The notes under the pieces are model-generated. The model did no database searches, was not told the origin of the DNA, and saw only the letters and a list, made by a program, of their open reading frames with translations. Of a stretch of DNA of 64,000 nt, positions 45,546 to 58,200 are shown piece by piece; the stretch's first letter is position 1; every line of letters begins with the position of its first letter. Origin of the DNA: Ipomoea triloba. Lineage: Eukaryota; Streptophyta; Magnoliopsida; Solanales; Convolvulaceae. Position numbers and translations under genes: made by a program. Location of the stretch: positions 13,063,725 to 13,127,724 of the forward strand of contig NC_044919.1 in the NCBI RefSeq assembly GCF_003576645.1, given 5' to 3'.

Positions 45546-46689
45546 TAGACTATATTGGATTGGACTGAGTTGGGTTGAGCGGTAAAAAATCTTGATTAGT
45601 TTTCAACCTAGCTCACAATGCAACCCAATATTTTTAAGCAAGTTTTTTTTTTTTTTCTAAATCTATTTCTTTAATTTGAAGCTAATATATGTTTATCAAT
45701 TTAAAATAATTAATACTAGTTATTTTATTATAGATTTTTGATCATTTTTAGTTTGAAAAATGAAAAAAAAATCTTTTTAAAAAATATTTTTAATTTTCAA
45801 TCAAATATCCAAAAAACGAGTCTTCCAAATTTTCAAACAGTCCCTTATTTTGCTTTGAAAGGGAACATAACCAATCCATATATACTCATTAGATTACAGG
45901 GCGTTTGGTTGGAGGGAGGGAGTTAGATGAGAAATGAATTGCAATTCCATGAGAGATAAATAGTTTAGAATAAGTGGAACTTTTAAATTCAGTCTTTGGT
46001 TTTCAGGAATAGAATTATTGAAATTTAAATTCCAATGTTTGGTATACATGGAAATTGAAAGGAAATAAGCTAGTAGTATAAAGTCTAAAATGGCCATACT
46101 ACTTTCTTGTTGTTGTTCTTCTTCTTGTTGTTTTTGTTACTTTGATATCTAAAAATAGGTGCCCTAAATTTGATATTTATATTTTAAATAATAACTAACA
46201 TATAGCTCTAATATATAATGTGTGTATATTATTATTATTGAAAAAGATAAGAAAATATATGGTTGATGCATGTGCATAGTAACAATAGTGAAAAATATAA
46301 CGGAAGTTATAACGGTAGAGGTATATCTGTTCAAAATATTCTATAGTACAATTTTTATAGCATAATGTATAAAAAAACTTAACAGAAAAAACGGACATAA
46401 ATGAAGTGTATAACATTCATTCACACTTATTATGTTTTTAGATTTTAGATATAGAAACTTCATTGCATCATCTAGGGAAAAAAAAACAACATAGTTTTGG
46501 AGAAAATCAACATCATTTTCGTTATAAAAAAAAAACAACATATTTTTAGTATGAACAATATCATATTTGAAATTCGAGAAAGTTTAAATGATAAAGGCTG
46601 TGACATTTTTGTATATATACATATTATTTTTCATCCATCAATTTGAGATAAACTGGTGTCATTTTGAGGGAAACCTACATTATTCTAGT
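45546..46689. other. No gene seen
   Basis: AT-rich sequence. 'cagggcgtttggttggaggg' at 45898 resembles the terminus of common TIR elements, and 'ggtatacatggaaattgaaa' follows, but a matching second end was not located. Short frames on the minus strand (46195-46541) have no family resemblance. Confidence 0.4.
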
Positions 46690-46730
46690 TCAAATGTACA
46701 TTATTTTAGTCAAAATATACGTGAAGAGTT

Positions 46731-47096
46731 TCCATCGTTATATCGTGGACCCTGATCCAATACACATAATTTGACTTTATAATGTACAGAATTCATGTTC
46801 ATAATGTACATAATTCATTCATAATACACATACATATAAACACGATATAATGAACATGAATTCTGTGTATTATGTTAAGTGTTTAATTCATTTTCATTAT
46901 ACTGTGTTTATGTATATGTGTATTATGAGCATCAATTCTGTACATTATGAAGTCAAATTCTGTGTATTGGATCAGGGTCCACAGTTATTTTTATGTACAT
47001 TATGAACATAAATTATGTACATTATGAAGTTTAATTTTGTTTATTGGACCAGGGTCCATAGTGCACTGTAGACCCTGGTCCACAATATAAATTACC
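46731..47096. mobile_element. Mutator-like element, GGACC-terminal family
   Basis: The left end is 'tccatcgttatatcgtggacc', the right end 'ggtccacaatataaattacc', and copy A is uninterrupted at the same point (catgaatagttcaagaagg). The flanks gaagagtt and aaatagtt are a decayed target duplication. Internal inverted 'gtccacag' and 'aattctgtgtattat' blocks let it fold repeatedly. It is non-coding. Confidence 0.65.
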
Positions 47097-47465
47097 AAAT
47101 AGTTGAAGAAGGTTGTATACCTATAGCTTTTAAATTAAGAAGTCCATTTAGGTAAATACACATGATTTATTCATTCAAATTTCTACTTATTTATATAAAT
47201 GCAACCATTTTTCTTTTAAATAAAGTTTAGATGGACGAAGGAGATTGTGTTTGAGATTTGTAGAAATTAAAGATTTTAATTTATATATTTACATATCTTA
47301 CTTAAACTTAGTATTTTTTTTTTAATTCACTAAATTCAGTTTCTTATATTTGAAAGCACAAGGTATCAATATTAAAGAGAATGATATTTTTATATTTACT
47401 AAATTATTAGTTTTAATTACCCATAGTAATAGCACAAATCTTTTACTCTAAATAATTAATATTAA

Positions 47466-47505
<40 letters not shown>

Positions 47506-48159
47506 TTTCATAAGAATACTCCTTAAAAATGTTTTGTTTTTTTTTTTTGTTTTTTTTTTACAAAAATAATTATATAAACTATTGATTGTTGTGCCTTTTA
47601 ATTTTTGAATGAGTTATGCTGTTTTCCCCACTAGGTGGAGTTGGGAGGGGAACAAATGATGTTAATTTTATAACTTAATCACAACAATATATAAGCATAC
47701 AATTACCTCTCAAGATTAAACTATTCTTAAATAAATAAGGTATTATAATACAATGAATAATATTAATTACATGAGTACATTACAAATATCTCCTTACAAC
47801 ATTCGGACTAAATATCTAGCAAATAATGAGAGAGAATTTGTTTGTCTCCTCCAACACTTCCATGATCTTTTGGTCATATATGAGTCATGCATAAGAAATT
47901 TTAAACTAATGTAATGTGTATTCTCTGGAGTTCAATCATTCATTCAATGAAATTCAATGACCTTGTGGACGAATTGAAGTAGCTCTTCGAAATGGGAGGT
48001 CATCATTGATTTGAGCTTAGTAGGTTGAGAAAGTAATTGGTCATCATTGGTTTGAGCTCGGTAGGTTGAGAAAGTAATTATAAACAGATGTTTAATAAAG
48101 TCAATAGTACTAAAAAAAATTTCCCTAAACATAATGAGAAAACTAATCTTCTCATTAGT

Positions 48160-49738
48160 TCTTATCAATCATAAATTGACTTCTCAATATTTTGTCTTCA
48201 GTATTAACTCTTAAAATTTTACCAAATGGAATAATTGTTTGAAACGTGCAAAATGCTTTATAAGATTCCTCTGCTCTCTTCTCCTCTACACAGGCAAAAC
48301 AATATGTTTGTTAATCTTGAATCAATAATAATAATCTATCCAAACCAAATTGTTAGTCTTTTTCACTTCTATACAAATATTAAGAGTATAATAATTATTT
48401 ATATATTTGCTTAATTGAAAATGATTCAAAATACTTAAAGTAAATTAATAAGAGTATTGTATATGTGTGGGCAAGTGCATAACAATTAATATGTCATTCC
48501 ATATTTATATGTATTGAAATAACATATATACCTAGTAGTGGGTTGCAAGCAGTGATTATATGTATGTCTTTGACTTTCGTAGCTAAATTGGATTGTTCCT
48601 TTAGCTGATTTGGGACCTGAAATTAACAGTCAAGCTAAAAGATTAACCACAATAGATCAGTGATTATATAGTAATATATAAGTCTAAACAACTAAGTAGA
48701 AAATCATTTCAACAAATGAAGAATCTTAGCATACTTGATTCCCATCATAAGTAGGTGGGCAAAATGTGTTGCATAAACAAGAACGTAACACTTCTTGCAA
48801 TCCAGTAGTTCGTAATAGGTAGTGTTGAATTTTGTAGCGCAGAGTTATATGATGGTTGCTAGTTGTGATCAAAGGATGGTACTATATTTAGACTTCACTT
48901 TAGATGTGTGGATCCTTTCACGTTGGATTCTCCATGGATGATGGCCAAAGAAGCAAGCATCGTTGTTAGCTTGCCTTCCCATGAATAGGTCGATAGCGTG
49001 CTTAATAGATAGATTGCTGTTGAGTGTACACCTTCGTTGCTCAAACATTTCAATACTATCTAAAAATGAAATTGATCAAAAGAAAGTGACAAAAAATTAA
49101 CGATCATGTCAGCTTCAATTCATTTTACATAAACTTGTTAAGTAGAAAGTCCTCCTACTAAATACTATGACTAGCTATTGTTGAGCGGAGGCCAGTAAGG
49201 ACCAAGTTTAACACTCTGTGGCTAAGAGATTGTTGGATGGAAGCTGGTAAAGGACCAAGTCTAGCACCTTGACTCTCAAAAATGTGTAGCGATATATGCT
49301 TACGCTTACGCTACTAGCTATAGCTTTTAGCATATTGGTAAGCGTTTGGAGGCGATATTGAATGTGCTTTAACAGGTTGAGAAAGTATAGATAAACATAT
49401 ACTACAATGTAATAAAGTCCGTAGTACTAAAACTACATGTACATAATACCTTCCCCACCCCGACCCCAGACACATATATAATGATGAGTAGGTTAACTAA
49501 CCTTTTTGATGATGAAAATATAATCCGCAATATGATGCATAAAATTGACATTGAAATCTCTGCCATCAAGGCCGTGTGCTTCCACCGAAGCATTATTCTC
49601 CATTTTAACACTCTCATCAATGTGTATAGTTGGTAGCTGCCTCTGAAGCTCTGAGAACATCATTGCTAGTTTGTGAATTATGTCAGAAAGGGTGTTTAAT
49701 TTGTACATTGTACAAGTACGAGGATGCCTATAATCCAT
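48160..49738 (-). pseudogene. Sieve-element-occlusion gene relic, copy B
   Basis: Exon 1 (49738-49502) reads MDYRHPRTCTMYKLNTLSD and ends VEAHGLDGRDFNVNF, MHHIADYIFIIKK, a slightly better match to the SEO N-terminal pattern than copy A. The exon-2 equivalent (about 49061-48755) keeps the SEO-like LSTYSWE and LASLAIIHGE text but is broken by a frame change and stop after GES. The exon 3-like VPNQL/ATHY region lies near 48530-48630. The remainder of the SEO protein is absent. It is clearly a second copy of the same ancestral fragment. Confidence 0.55.
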
Positions 49739-50386
49739 TTCCTATATATAGCATATCAAAATTGAATAAAGAAGGAATAAATTCCTTGCTTAGCTTCATG
49801 AATGTCTAAAGTTGTATATTAATTTGCCTGCTGCTTTGTAGTCATCTCCTTTATACAAAGTATGAAGTTGAATAAATAAATTAGGAACTGAAGGAATATA
49901 TAGCTTCCTTGCTTCAAACGGAAGTTTTAACACTGGATCAAATGCAGACATACAGGACTTTCTGTGTAGCCGGTGTGTATTGCACCATTAGATATACATA
50001 AATGCACTACACAGTATTCGAAAATGCATCAAAATGAAATGCACAAATGCACAAATGCACAAATGCACCACATCAAATGGTCCATTTCCGAACATCTTGT
50101 GGTGCATTTATACGTAACAATGGTGAGTGACCGCACGGGAAGCCTTGTCCGAAAGGGAACCTAACCCCCCCCCCCTCTCTCTCTCATATATATATATATA
50201 GAGAGAGAGAGAACTGTCAATGTAGTCCCTAGTTTTCAATTTAAACCAATTTGACCTTCAAAGTGTTTAAAAGTTCGTTAATTAAACCCTTTCAGAGATT
50301 AGACCAAATTGATGAAATTTTAAAAATGTAAAAACTACCATTTTGGGGTTTAACTAAATAGTTTCATACAATTGGTACGCATAATA

Positions 50387-50555
50387 CCAGTGGACCACAT
50401 GGTCGAATGATTGGAGTATCATTTTTGTACCTTACGGTCACAAAATCAATTCTTGCTATCTCATGCATGGTTTACAAGCTATTAAATAAGATTATTGGTG
50501 TTTACTTAGTGCACAAAATTAGTTAATGACTACGAATTTCCCTGACCACATAAAA
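50387..50555 (+). mobile_element. SINE, family 1 (copy B)
   Basis: Orthologous within the duplication to the SINE at 27201-27369, with 'gtgtttacttagtgcacaaa' and 'agttaatgactacgaatttc' before the A run. More substitutions have accumulated than in the 3686 copy, consistent with greater age. Confidence 0.65.
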
Positions 50556-50706
50556 AAAATAATAAAATACAATTCATTTTCAAATAAGCATGAAACAAAA
50601 ATGTTGAAATATAAATTGAATAAACATATTAAATTTCATATTTAAAAAACTTAAATTTTCTATTTATGTTTTAATATTTAAAGCATTGCAATTTATTAAA
50701 GAAAAA

Positions 50707-50970
50707 GGGAATAAGGTTTAAATTGGCAACTGAACGTAACTTGAAAGTGTAATTAGACCACTGAACAAAAAAAAGAGTGTAATTAGGCCACTGAACACTT
50801 CAAATACATACAATTTCACCAGATAGCAGGTTAAGGAAATGGAAGGTAACCGACTATCAGGTAAAATTGCATGCATTTGGAGTGTTCAGTGATCTAATTG
50901 CACTTTTTTTTTGTTCAATGGCCTAATTGCACTTTGAGGTTACAGTCCAATTTCAACCTTATTTTACTTT
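50707..50970. mobile_element. MITE present only in copy B
   Basis: The left end 'gggaataaggtttaaattgg' and the right end 'ccaatttcaaccttattttac' are inverse to each other, as are the inner 'agtgtaattagaccactgaa' and 'gttcaatggcctaattgcac'. Copy A reads straight through ('aaagaaaaaaaatgacttgtacttag'-like junction at 27515-27540). It is non-coding. Confidence 0.75.
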
Positions 50971-51230
50971 GACTTAGTTTTATAACCAAGACGAAGTGAA
51001 TCTTTAAAATACACATGTGGATTGTCAACTCATAGTCCTACCTTGTTAGTACATTTGTTTTAAAAATAACGGTTCGAATAATAACACCATTATTAGTTCA
51101 TGGTTTACCAAAATAAAAAATCTTAACCATAATCACAATCGATTTCGTTTGAACTTTAACCGTAGCATTCCGTGCAGTTACGATTTAGAATTATTTTCCA
51201 CAATGTAGGATTCAGTTTTGAATCTTTAAT

Positions 51231-51678
51231 AGGCAAAAACGTGTTTAAAACTGTCTCACCGTGAGACGGATTGAGTCAATATGAAAATATGATACTTATA
51301 CGCACAAATGTCATACTTATATGTTCAAATTTAACAATCCGTACTAAGCAAGAATAAAATTTTTGTTACTTATAATGATAACTGTAATACTTTTACATCT
51401 CAATTTAAAATTATTACATTTTCCCTCAAAAGTATTATATTTTTCCTTATAAGCTAGTAAGGGAAACATTACTTATTATGGAAAATGTAATACTTTTGAT
51501 GGAAAATATAATACTTTTAAATCAAAATACAAAATTTTTACTATACATTTTTTTAAAAAAAGTATTACATTTACCTTATAAGTGACAAAAAAATTTTCTA
51601 ATTAATATTACATTTGAGCATATAAGTATGACATTTGCATGTTGATTTAATTCGACCCGACCGTCTCGCGAATGAACC
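51231..51678. mobile_element. MITE with GTCTCAC/GAGACGG ends, present only in copy B
   Basis: It starts 'aaactgtctcaccgtgagac' and ends 'cgaccgtctcgcgaatgaac'. Copy A joins 'tctttaatttggttaaacc' directly. The interior repeats 'aaagtattaca' and 'aaatgtaatacttttgat' in both orientations. It is a longer relative of the element in peroxidase intron 4 (2443-2597). Confidence 0.75.
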
Positions 51679-52357
51679 TTTGGTTAAACCAAGCCATGGC
51701 CGCCTCTAAATTGTGGGGAGTGAATGATAAGATTGTCTATAGCATCCAGTGCAATGAATAAAAAGTAAAAGAAAAAACAAAACCAAGTTACTTAACAAAA
51801 GAATCTGGAAATTAAAGTAATTGGATACCTTTTCTTCATACTTCAAATTTACTCAAAGTATAACCCAAAAAAAAAAAAAAAAGCATTATTAAACAAAATG
51901 ACTGGCAAGATAGAAGTCGCTAGTTCCTGTCCTTTTTCTGTTTTCTTCTATCTTGTTTTTAGAACATTCCAATTATCAATATGCAGCATTCTCTTTTGTA
52001 AAGGAAACCATGCCATCTTGTGTTTTGGTCTCTCCTGACCATATTATTTGATATATCCTGAATCATTTAGGGTTCGTTAGAAAATCAGAAAATGATTTTG
52101 AAGTCGAAATATATTTTTTTGAATTTTTTATTTTCTTACCTCTCTCTTCTCCATCATCTCTCTTCAAGCTAGTCTTCAAATTATTATTACAATCAGTCAA
52201 TCACCATGACCATCACCATTACACCACCATATTATTCTTATGTGGGAAAAGATATCAATTTTAAATAATTAAATATAGGTATTGATGCTCCTTGGACAAT
52301 GGTTTGGAAAATCTAATATGAAAACCCTAACACACAAAATCATTGGTCATTATACAT

Positions 52358-52871
52358 TGGTAAAAACGCCTACCCGTTTGAATTTTATGTTGCGCCCGCG
52401 GAAGTGGGATAGATCAGATTGCAACAATAATTTGAGAAAGAAAAATAAATGAGGCACAGATTTTACGTGGAAAACCCCTAAACAAATTAGGGTAAAAACC
52501 ACGGGCAAGGGTAGAAGAATTTCACTATGAGAAAATAGGAGTTACAACCACTCTCTAACTAACAAGGAGAAAACAAGGATAATTCTCTCTTGCTAGGAAG
52601 GAGAAATACACTTAACAAACTCTCTAATATCTCTAGTATATGAGGGAAGAATAGAATGATTTGGGATAGCTAGAATGACAAAATGACCACCCTATTTATA
52701 GTTGAGAATTTGGGGTCATTTTGTAGTTAGCCTAAAATGTAGGGACCAAACAATAAATATTTTGTTCAACAAAGTTTGGCTACCTAACATTTGTGTTCAA
52801 AGTTTTCAGCTTGCTGCCTAATCTTGAGGGCTGCTGCCAAACTCCATTTGCCGACATTTTATTTCTGTCCA
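52358..52871. mobile_element. Probable solo LTR, present only in copy B
   Basis: A 514-bp segment starts TGGTAAAAACG and ends TTTCTGTCCA (TG..CA). It contains 'gattttacgtggaaaacccc' and 'aaaccacgggcaagggtaga', which are typical of a widespread plant Copia LTR. Copy A reads 'acacattgaaaaaattcata' uninterrupted. No 5-bp target repeat was seen, so the ends are not proven. Confidence 0.55.
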
Positions 52872-53870
52872 TCGAAAAATTCATACAAGTCTATAAATAC
52901 ACCTATCATTTCAAATCGAAAGAGGTGTTGGTCATTTTCATAAGTTATACCAGAGATCAAAAAGACTGTTAAGTGCAAATTCAAGTAAACTAGTACTAAG
53001 AGATTCAAAGTCAAAGCCGGCAAAGAGTGTCAATTTCTACTACTTTTTTGGGAGCATTTAGTGGCCAAATTGGGATTGGATTTGCTTTATTTGTGTGCCA
53101 AAATTTCTTGAAATGTGATATATTGTGTTAAAGGACTAATTTTGGCACATTTTTTTTGTGTGTTTTGTAGGAAAATAAAGCCAATTCAAGGATAATTTAG
53201 ACAAAATGGAGCACAAATAGGATGGAAGCAAAAGTCCATTTTTACGAGCTAAGTTACGCTCGTAACAAGGCCCGTGGCACTCGAGATAAGAAAGGTCATT
53301 CCTGTTATTGTGAGCATCATTACGCTCATAATGGAGGTTCGTAATGGAGGCCATCAAAAAGCTAAGGCAATTATGCTATTACAAGTAGCGTTACGCTTGT
53401 AACAGGATGGGTAATAAGGAGCATCCACAAGCCATTTCTTCCACTACGAAGGGTGTTGCCCTTGTAATAAGTCATGTGTTATGAAGGATAAAAATCTCTT
53501 CTCTGCTATAACAAGGCACGCTAGGCTCGTAACGGGCCTCATAAACCAAACATATCCAGGAGCTATAAAAGGAAGAAGTTAGAATTTTAGAGGAGTTCTT
53601 TTATTTTTTTTTTTCGTTTCTCCCTAGACTACTTTTCGTTTACATTTTCCAACAATTTAGATACAATTCCATTTTCAATTTCAATTTCAATTTACAAGCA
53701 ATACTTATATTTACTTTCGATTGCACTTTGGATCAAGGATTCAAGCATCTCAATTTCAATATAGATATGTTTTCTTCATTTTCATTTCTTGTAATTTACT
53801 TTGTGCTTTGATTTTAATATCTTGGGCTAGTTATGAATTATGCTTTTGAATTCTTTGCCATTTTCCCTTC
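52872..53870 (+). mobile_element. LTR-like sequence (copy B)
   Basis: Collinear with 30961-31985, including 'ttacgagctaagttacgctc', the promoter-like 'ggagctataaaaggaagaag' at about 53561, and the CT-rich downstream part. The minus-strand ORF at 53136-53357 has no homologue and is treated as chance. Beyond 53870 the sequence continues as 'gtgaatagatctcttaagag', probably retrotransposon leader. Confidence 0.5.
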
Positions 53871-54479
53871 CATTATGAGTGAATAGATCTCTTAAGAGCA
53901 AGGGTGATAGAGATGTAGATTAGGTTTTTGGAGATGTAATCTTGAATTGGTTGAATAGGGGAGATGAAACTTAATTTGCAGACTTTGAACATGCACTAAG
54001 CAAAGCTTCATAGTGCATTGGCAGATATGTTAAAGTGCAACCGACTCACACATATTATTATCTATATACACTCTGAAACTTTTCTTAGTGCATGCCCAAA
54101 GTTTGCAATAGTAATTACAAAATTTTCATGATGTTTTTCCATTAATCACTGATTTAAAATCAGTTTTTGTAAGCCAAGGACCTTGTGGTCCAGTAGCATC
54201 AAACACTTCCCTTTATCGGGAGGTGGGTTCGAGCCTCAGTGGAGTCAATACTGACTCTTGTGCTTCAATAGGTTGAGAAAGTTGTTATGAACAGATACTG
54301 CATTAATTTCTACAGATTAGAATTAACACATTCCAGAACGGTACACCTAGAATGTCACACCCAAGAGGTAACGTAGTCTCCTTCCGGTAGAGTACTGTCA
54401 TCGTCCTTTCGTACGAGTGTCTTCTCATCTCAATTGAAAAAATGCAGTTCGTAAAATTAGCATAACGAACATAGTCCAA
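53871..54479. other. Retroelement leader debris with a family-2 SINE
   Basis: No gene is visible. A family-2 SINE occupies about 54174-54305: it has A-box 'ttgtggtccagtag', B-box 'gggttcgagcc' and the shared tail 'ttatgaacagatactgcatt'. It is shorter at its 3' end than the copies at 9091 and 40340. Target duplication was not found. Confidence 0.6.
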
Positions 54480-54660
54480 TCATTATACCATTTTTTAACT
54501 CAAGTGAACATACGTTGAAACTCAATTTTTCATTCACCTATTATCTATTTCGAACGTATAATATATCGTTGTTTTCGTCTCACTTAGAAGAACCCAAATC
54601 TACTTTGACATGACCCAAATCAAAAGTAGATCCACGCACCAATATATTTGTACAACAAAA
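54480..54660 (-). mobile_element. Copia LTR fragment (inverted)
   Basis: On the minus strand this reads 'gatttgggtcatgtcaaagt', 'gggttcttctaagtgagac' and 'cgatatattatacg', matching 37655-37760 of the Copia LTR. Only part of the LTR remains, next to duplicated copy C. Confidence 0.65.
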
Positions 54661-55195
54661 TAGTCAATTAAAATATTATTTTATACTAAAATTTCCAACA
54701 TAATCTATAGATTGTTGTGTCTTTTAATTTTTGAATGAGTTCTGATCTGCTGATTTTCCCACTAGGTGAAGTTGGGAGGGGAACAAATGATGGCGTTTTT
54801 ATAACTTAATCACAACAATATACAAGCTTACAATTACCTCTCAAGATTAAACTATTCTTAAATAAATAAGGTATTATATATGCTAATAAATACACTGATT
54901 TACATAATACAATGAATAATATTAATTACAAGAGTAAATTACAAATATCTCCTTAAAACATTCGGACTAAATATGTAGCAAATAATGAGAGAGAATTTGT
55001 TTTTCTCCAACACTTCCATGGTTTTTTGGTCATATATGAGTCATTCATAAGAAATTTTAAACTAATGTAATGTGTATTCTCTGGAGTTCAATCATTCATT
55101 CACTGGAATTCAATGCATCCATGATAGAGAAAAATTAAAATTCAATCACTCACTCATATATTGCCCTGAAGATAATGAGAAAACCAATCTTCTCA

Positions 55196-55980
55196 TTAGT
55201 TCTTATCAATCATAAATTGACTTCTCAATATTTTGTCTTCAGTATTAACTCTTAAACTTTCACCAGAATAATTGTTTGAAACGAGCAAATATGCTTTATA
55301 AGATTCCTCTGCTCTCTTCTCCAATTCTCTGCATAGGCAAAACAATCTGTTTGTTAATCTTGAATCAATAATAATCCATCTAAAACAAATTGTTAATCTT
55401 TTCACTTCTATACGAATATTAAGAGTGTAATATAACTGTGTGTGCAAGTACATACCTAGTAGTGGGTAGCAAGCAGTGATTATATATCTTTGATTTAGGC
55501 GGTTAAATTGGACAGTTCCGTTATTATCTGATTTTGGGACATGAAATCAACTGTCAAGCTAGCAAAGAGATTAACTACAAGAAATCAATATAAAATAAAA
55601 TAAAAATGAGTAAATGTGCTTTTAGTAATAAATAAGTCTAAAGAACTAAATTGAAAATAATTTCAACAAATGAAAAATCTTAGCTTACTCGATGGATAAA
55701 ACATATTGCATTAGTAAGAACACTTCATGCAATCCAATAGGTAGCAATTGGCAATGTTGAATTTAGTGATTGTTTCACTTCCCTTGAGAATTGCCAATCC
55801 TTTAATTTGATAACGTTGAATTCTCCATACTTGACATTGAAATCTCTGCCATCAAAGGTGTGTGCTTCCACCCAAAGTAGCTGCCTTTGATGTTCTGAGA
55901 ACATCATTATATTGTTAGTTTGTGACAGAAAGTGTGGTTAAGTTGTACAAGTACTAGGATGCTCATAACCCATTTCCTTT
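55196..55980 (-). pseudogene. Sieve-element-occlusion gene relic, copy C
   Basis: An internal deletion joins the exon-1 motif to exon 2: VEAHTFDGRDFNVKYGEFNV runs directly into the GEFxV part of exon 2 (compare GEFSVKGLAHQ in copy A), removing the SWEAK helix. The downstream exon (about 55338-55205) is better kept here than elsewhere: ELEKRAEESYKAYLLVSNNY, then SGESLRVNTEDKILRSQF and a stop. Its EKRxEExY start resembles the SEO helix that follows the N-terminal domain. As with the other copies, the thioredoxin-like and C-terminal parts are missing. Confidence 0.5.
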
Positions 55981-56207
55981 ATATAGCATATCAAATTGAA
56001 TAAAGAAGGAATAAATATAATTCCTTGCTTATGAATGTCGTCTAGCTAATTAAAGTAGTATATTATTTTGCTTTCTGCTTTAATTTGTATTCATCGCCTT
56101 TATATAAAGTATGAAGTTAAATAAAATAGGAACACACACACAGCAAGGGGATTAGTCATGTCCGACGGTAGAAACCCTACACTACATCCAATATATATAT
56201 ATATATA

Positions 56208-57095
56208 TAGTGAGAACTGTTGCCCATGAGAGAATTAGGAATTCGAATTAATTTGAGCCGTCCTTCTAAAAAGATCTAATGGATCATAAATAATTTTCTT
56301 TTTAAAATGTGGTGATATTTTTGTAAATAACTCAAACTTTGAAGTGCAAGTAAGTTACTTTTCACGTTTTGTGCAAATGTGCAATTAATGATAATGTTAG
56401 TTGCACTTAATATTGTTGCTGTTATATACTTTATTTTGTTCCTCTATATGATGTTGTTAACAACACCCCGTAGTGTTATTATTACGCTTCAAAGTTCAGG
56501 TGCAAGTGTGCAAGTAATATCACTATATAGTGCAACCATTTATACTATAGAATGCAAGTAATTTTCCTTTCACATTCAATGCAATCAATGATAACATTAG
56601 GTGCACTTAATATTTTTGCTCGGATGTACTTTATATTGTTGCACTCTATGATGTTGTTAAGTGCACTCCATAGTGTTGTACTTGCGCTCAAAGTTCAAGT
56701 GCAAGTATGCAAGTAAAAAGTGCAAATAATATAATTCTAAAGTGCAACATTTTACACTATAGAGCGCAAGCAATTTATGTTTCATATCCAGTGCAATTAA
56801 TGATAACTTTAGGTACACTTAATATTGTTGCTCGGGTATACTTTATATTGTTGCACTCTATGAGTCTATGATTTTATAAAATGAACCACATAGTGTTATT
56901 AGTGGCACTTTAATCGAGTGTATTTCATCATATTGTTGCAACTCTATGATGTTTTTAATTTGTTTATACTCCATAGTTTTATTACTTGCACTTTAAAGTT
57001 TGAGTTATTTAAAAAAAATGTGATCCATTAGATCTTTTACAGATAAACGGTTCTAATTGGTTTCTAATTTTCTCATGCAGTTCTCATTTGATTCA
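56208..57095. mobile_element. Inverted-end element with internal ~200-bp repeats, in a (TA)n tract
   Basis: It starts 'agtgagaactgttgcccatg' after a (TA)n run and ends 'ctcatgcagttctcatttga' before 'tatatata'; the ends are inverse. The inside repeats a block of roughly 200 bp ('gtgcaattaatgataa', 'ggtgcacttaatatt', 'ttgttgcactctatgatgtt', 'caaagttcaggtgcaagtg') three to four times. No transposase is seen. Class uncertain. Confidence 0.55.
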
Positions 57096-57780
57096 TATAT
57101 ATAAAGACATGATCAAATGAGAACATAGTCATTTTGTAAAATGTTAGGACTGATCTTAGTCGTTCATTAATATTCGTTAATGGTTGAGGGTTTAGTAAAA
57201 AATAATATGGTGTCAATTTTATAATTATTGAAAAGTTTTAAAATCAATGATTATTTTATAATTATTGCAAGGAAAAATTTCACTTTTCGTCCCTAAGTGT
57301 TGGTCGTGTTCACTTTTCGCCCCTAAGTTATAATTATCACGTTTTGAAAATTGAGGGAAAACGTTTACACCACTAATAATTCAGGTGTGACATTGATAAT
57401 TGACATATTTATGAGCACCATAAATTACAATTTTTCCTATATAGTAATTTTCTGCAAGTAAGTTCAGATATTCTTTGTCGATGGGAAACTTTTTTCACTG
57501 ATATTTTGTTTTCCATAGAAAATTAATAGGACAATTTTATCCTCTAGAACTTTCTTTATTATTATTATTGTTGTTGATGTGTAGAGGTATATTGGTCTTT
57601 TACACTCATTATTCCTAACAATTTCAAATTCAACCAAACAATATAATCAATATTCGTAGTAATTTGTTTTTCCACCAATCAAACAATGTAATTAATTTTA
57701 TTGGTAATTTTTTTCCATCAAATTTTAATTTTATTCCTTCACAAATATTTTTCTCTAACCAAACCCTCCCTAAATTTTAT
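57096..57780. other. No gene; includes a single MITE arm
   Basis: 57355-57445 repeats one arm of the fold-back element at 28206 ('acaccactaataattcaggt', 'ttgataattgacata'), while its partner arm is absent or decayed. The remainder is AT-rich intergenic sequence. Confidence 0.5.
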
Positions 57781-58200
57781 CAAACACTAGCGTTGTTTGT
57801 GGGGAAGGGGGTGGACCGGTGGAGTGAATCATAAGATTGTCTACTGCATCGACCAGTACAAGTAAAAGTAAAAGAAACGCACAACCAAGTTACTTTACAA
57901 AAGAATTGGGAAATTAAATTAAAGTAATAATTGCATACCTTTTCTTCATACTTCGAATTTACTCAAAGTATAACAAAAAACATTATTAGTTGAAACAAAT
58001 TGAATATGGGAAAGATAGAACTTTTTTTTTTTTTTTTTGAAAATAAAAAAGATAGAAGTTGTTAGTTCTAGTTCTCTCTCTCTTCTTCTTGTTTTTAGAA
58101 GATACTAATTATCAATATGTAGAATTCTCATTTGCAAAGGAAATCCTTTGAATTGGTCTCCCCTGACGATATTATTTGAAGTGGAATTGTACGGAAGCTC

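Larger units (their letters stand above)
46690..53870. repeat. Segmental duplication, copy B
   Basis: Collinear with copy A (23500-31990), starting at 'cattattttagtcaaaatat' and ending in the LTR-like tail. Its own insertions are 46731-47096, 50707-50970, 51231-51678 and 52358-52871, each absent from copy A. It lacks the copy A insertions at 24366, 26504, 28206, 28712 and 29395. Sequence identity is high enough to align by eye but has many small indels. Confidence 0.85.
54690..58200. repeat. Segmental duplication, copy C (shorter)
   Basis: Collinear with the middle of copies A and B: 'ccccactaggtgaagttggg', the SEO relic, and 'gtggagtgaatcataagatt' plus 'accaagttactttacaaaag' after it. It is shortened within the SEO region. 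It carries its own ~890-bp element (56208-57095) and a fold-back arm (57355-57445). No additional gene is visible. Confidence 0.75.

Noticed and set aside
54174..54305. Possible tRNA gene (A and B boxes present)
   Set aside because: No cloverleaf or anticodon arm can be drawn and the unit has a SINE tail shared with other copies.
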